64,000 nt of DNA from Streptomyces sp. V3I7 (lineage in GTDB: Bacteria > Actinomycetota > Actinomycetes > Streptomycetales > Streptomycetaceae), in contig NZ_JAUSZK010000001.1 in assembly GCF_030817495.1 (NCBI RefSeq), positions 1,839,001 through 1,903,000 on the forward strand. Reading direction: 5' to 3'. The stretch's first letter is position 1. The number at the start of each line of letters is the position of its first letter. This document shows, piece after piece, positions 59,089-64,000 of this stretch. Position numbers and translations under genes: made by a program. The notes beneath the pieces were generated by a model. It made no database searches. It saw only the letters and a list, made by a program, of their open reading frames with translations, and had not been told where the DNA came from.

Positions 59089-59894
59089 GCGCCAACGTCC
59101 CTGCCGTCGACGTCCGTATCCCACTGCGCGGCCACCTGCGCCACACTGGGGCCCTGATCCGCCGCAACCTGCTGTGGATCCGCCAGGACCCGGAGTCGAT
59201 GTTCGACGCGCTGCTGATGCCGATCGTCTTCACCCTGCTGTTCGTCTACGTCTTCGGCGGCTCGATCGGGCAGGCGCTGGGCGGCGGTCAGGACCAGTAC
59301 GTGCAGTACGTCATCCCCGGCATGATCGCGATGATGAGCATGACGCTGTCCCAGGGCGTCGGCACCGGCTTCAGCCAGGACTTCAACTCCGGTGTGATGG
59401 ACCGGTTCCGGTCCCTGCCGATCGGCCGCGGCTCGGTGCTCTTCGCGAAGATCTCGGTGGAGCTGGCGCGGATGCTGTTCGCGACGACCGTGCTGATGAT
59501 CGTCTCGGTGCTGGTCGGTTTCGACATCAGCAACTGGGCGGGCCTGTTCGCGGCCGTGGGTCTGTCCGCGGTGTTCGCCTCGTCGGTCATGTGGGTGTTC
59601 CTCACCCTGGGCGTGGTCCTGAAGAACGCGCAGTCCGTGCAGGCGATGGGCTTCCTGGTGCTGTTCCCGCTCCAGTTCGGCTCGTCGATCTTCGCGCCGA
59701 CGAAGTCGATGCCCGGCTGGCTGCAGGCCTTCACCGACTACAACCCGCTGTCCACGCTGGCGGACGCGGCGCGCGGGCTGATGCTGAACGGCTCGGCCAG
59801 CCCCCACGACCTGTGGGTGACCCTGGGCTGGTCCGTGGCGATCACCGTGGTGATGGCGCCGGTCGCGATCCACAAGTTCCGTACCAAGAGCTGA
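59085..59894 (+). CDS. DrrB-like ABC-2 permease
   Basis: A 269-residue membrane protein with six helices, of the ABC-2 type. Segments are LIRRNLLWIRQDPESMFDAL before helix 1, IVFTLLFVYVFGG, YVIPGMIAMMSMTLSQGVG, the cytoplasmic NSGVMDRFRSLPIGR and the late FGSSIFAPTKSMPGWLQAFT with NPLS. It is coupled to the ATPase by a four-base overlap. It converges with the AfsR-like gene 38 bp away. Confidence 0.92.
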   Translation: MSANVPAVDVRIPLRGHLRHTGALIRRNLLWIRQDPESMFDALLMPIVFTLLFVYVFGGSIGQALGGGQDQYVQYVIPGMIAMMSMTLSQGVGTGFSQDFNSGVMDRFRSLPIGRGSVLFAKISVELARMLFATTVLMIVSVLVGFDISNWAGLFAAVGLSAVFASSVMWVFLTLGVVLKNAQSVQAMGFLVLFPLQFGSSIFAPTKSMPGWLQAFTDYNPLSTLADAARGLMLNGSASPHDLWVTLGWSVAITVVMAPVAIHKFRTKS

Positions 59895-59932
59895 CGTTCA
59901 GGCCTGTGGGCAGGCCTGCGGGCGTGCGCGTG

Positions 59933-63400
<3,468 letters not shown>

Positions 63401-63619
63401 TGTCCCTGGGGACGCCGGTCCGCCGCCTCCGGGTTTCACACACCCGTGAAACGGGGAGCGGCTCCGGTCACGGCACGACCGCGGCGAGGAACCTCCGGCC
63501 GAGCGCGGAACGTTCTCCCCTCACCGTCGGTACGGTCGATCCCCGCCGCCGGTACGGTCGACCCTCACCCCCGTATACGGTCGACCGGACGGCCGCCACC
63601 GACCCGACTCAGGAGATCC

Positions 63620-64000
63620 ATGACCACCGCCACCACCCGCCCCGCCGACCGCCGGATCAGTCCCGTCTTCGTGGGGATCCTGGCCGTCACGGCGGTCACC
63701 GGATGGGCCACCTGGACCGGGTTCGCGGCGCAGCCGGGGCTCGCCGTGTTCCTCTTCGTGACGGCGGCCTGGGTCGTCTCGCTCTGTCTGCACGAGTACG
63801 CGCACGCGCGCACGGCGCTGCACGGCGGGGACATCTCCATCGGCGCGAAGGGCTATCTCACGCTGAACCCGCTGAAGTACACGCACGCCCTGCTGAGCAT
63901 CGTGCTGCCGGTCGTGTTCGTGATCATGGGCGGGATCGGTCTGCCCGGCGGGGCCGTCTTCATCGAGCGCGGGCGGATCCGGGGCCGCTGGCGGCACAGT
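63620..64000 (+). CDS. Site-2-protease-like membrane metalloprotease, 5' part
   Basis: The first 127 codons of a gene cut by the window end. ATG 63620 has AGGAG 4 nt upstream. Helices are PVFVGILAVTAVTGWATWTG, LAVFLFVTAAWVVSLCL and LLSIVLPVVFVIMGGIG. The zinc motif HEYAH (in SLCLHEYAHARTALHGG) lies in the second helix and is followed by GYLTLNPLKYTHA, as in peptidase M50 family proteins. It would cut substrates within the membrane, often anti-sigma factors. It is divergent from the AfsR-like gene. Confidence 0.85.
   Translation, partial: MTTATTRPADRRISPVFVGILAVTAVTGWATWTGFAAQPGLAVFLFVTAAWVVSLCLHEYAHARTALHGGDISIGAKGYLTLNPLKYTHALLSIVLPVVFVIMGGIGLPGGAVFIERGRIRGRWRHS

Overview
The window is a piece of a Streptomyces chromosome. 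The evidence is very high G+C with strong third-position bias, GTG and TTG starts, DUF397/XRE regulator pairs, an AfsR/SARP-type regulator, Tat and Sec secreted hydrolases, and a gene set (maltose regulon, glnE, glnA2, nadE, panB) that I recall in about this order near SCO2217-SCO2260 of S. coelicolor (from memory, not checked). I see no tRNA, rRNA, CRISPR array, complete insertion sequence or replication origin.

Layout. (1) 1-4.9 kb: a secreted DUF1996 protein, a small lipoprotein, a TPR protein, and a membrane protein whose cytoplasmic part looks like a degenerate ECF sigma factor. (2) 5.0-7.8 kb: a PF10118 ferritin-like protein with diiron-type ligands, a translationally coupled flavin/2Fe-2S reductase and a TetR regulator, with a perfect inverted repeat upstream. 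(3) 7.9-24.9 kb: the starch/maltose regulon. It holds a giant secreted amylase-pullulanase, a secreted alpha-amylase, a cytoplasmic alpha-glucosidase, malEFG and divergent malR, with TGCAAG/CTTGCA-type repeats before each transcription unit. Secreted enzymes cut starch, MalEFG imports maltodextrin, AglA hydrolyses it inside and MalR controls the set. A three-gene ABC cassette (14.0-16.7 kb) sits inside this block next to decayed gene fragments, including a frameshifted duplicate of the amylase 3' part.

(4) 25-32.4 kb: a PAP2-family membrane protein, glnE, and a run of secreted phosphoesterase, MFS transporter and membrane-anchored beta-propeller protein. (5) 32.5-39.7 kb: an accessory stretch with an XRE/DUF397 pair, a SMI1/KNR4 protein, a gene broken by an in-frame stop, a VapBC-type toxin-antitoxin pair, an alpha/beta hydrolase bounded by duplicated sequence, glnA2, and a decayed flavohemoprotein 3' end. 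(6) 39.8-45.2 kb: a DUF3105/DUF305 pair, a secreted S53 protease and nadE. (7) 45.2-54 kb: small conserved proteins, an XRE regulator, a HAD hydrolase, a GNAT acetyltransferase, a YdcF-like protein, a Tat-exported class A beta-lactamase, an MFS exporter and a membrane EEP-family enzyme, with two odd short-repeat tracts. (8) 54-64 kb: a TetR/DHA2 efflux pair, panB with a strong terminator, an 88-bp tandem duplication, a DrrAB-like ABC exporter, a 1155-residue AfsR-like regulator, and the start of a site-2-protease-like gene that runs off the window.

Starts were chosen by ribosome-binding sites, signal peptides and overlaps. Family names come from motifs read by eye; no database search was run.
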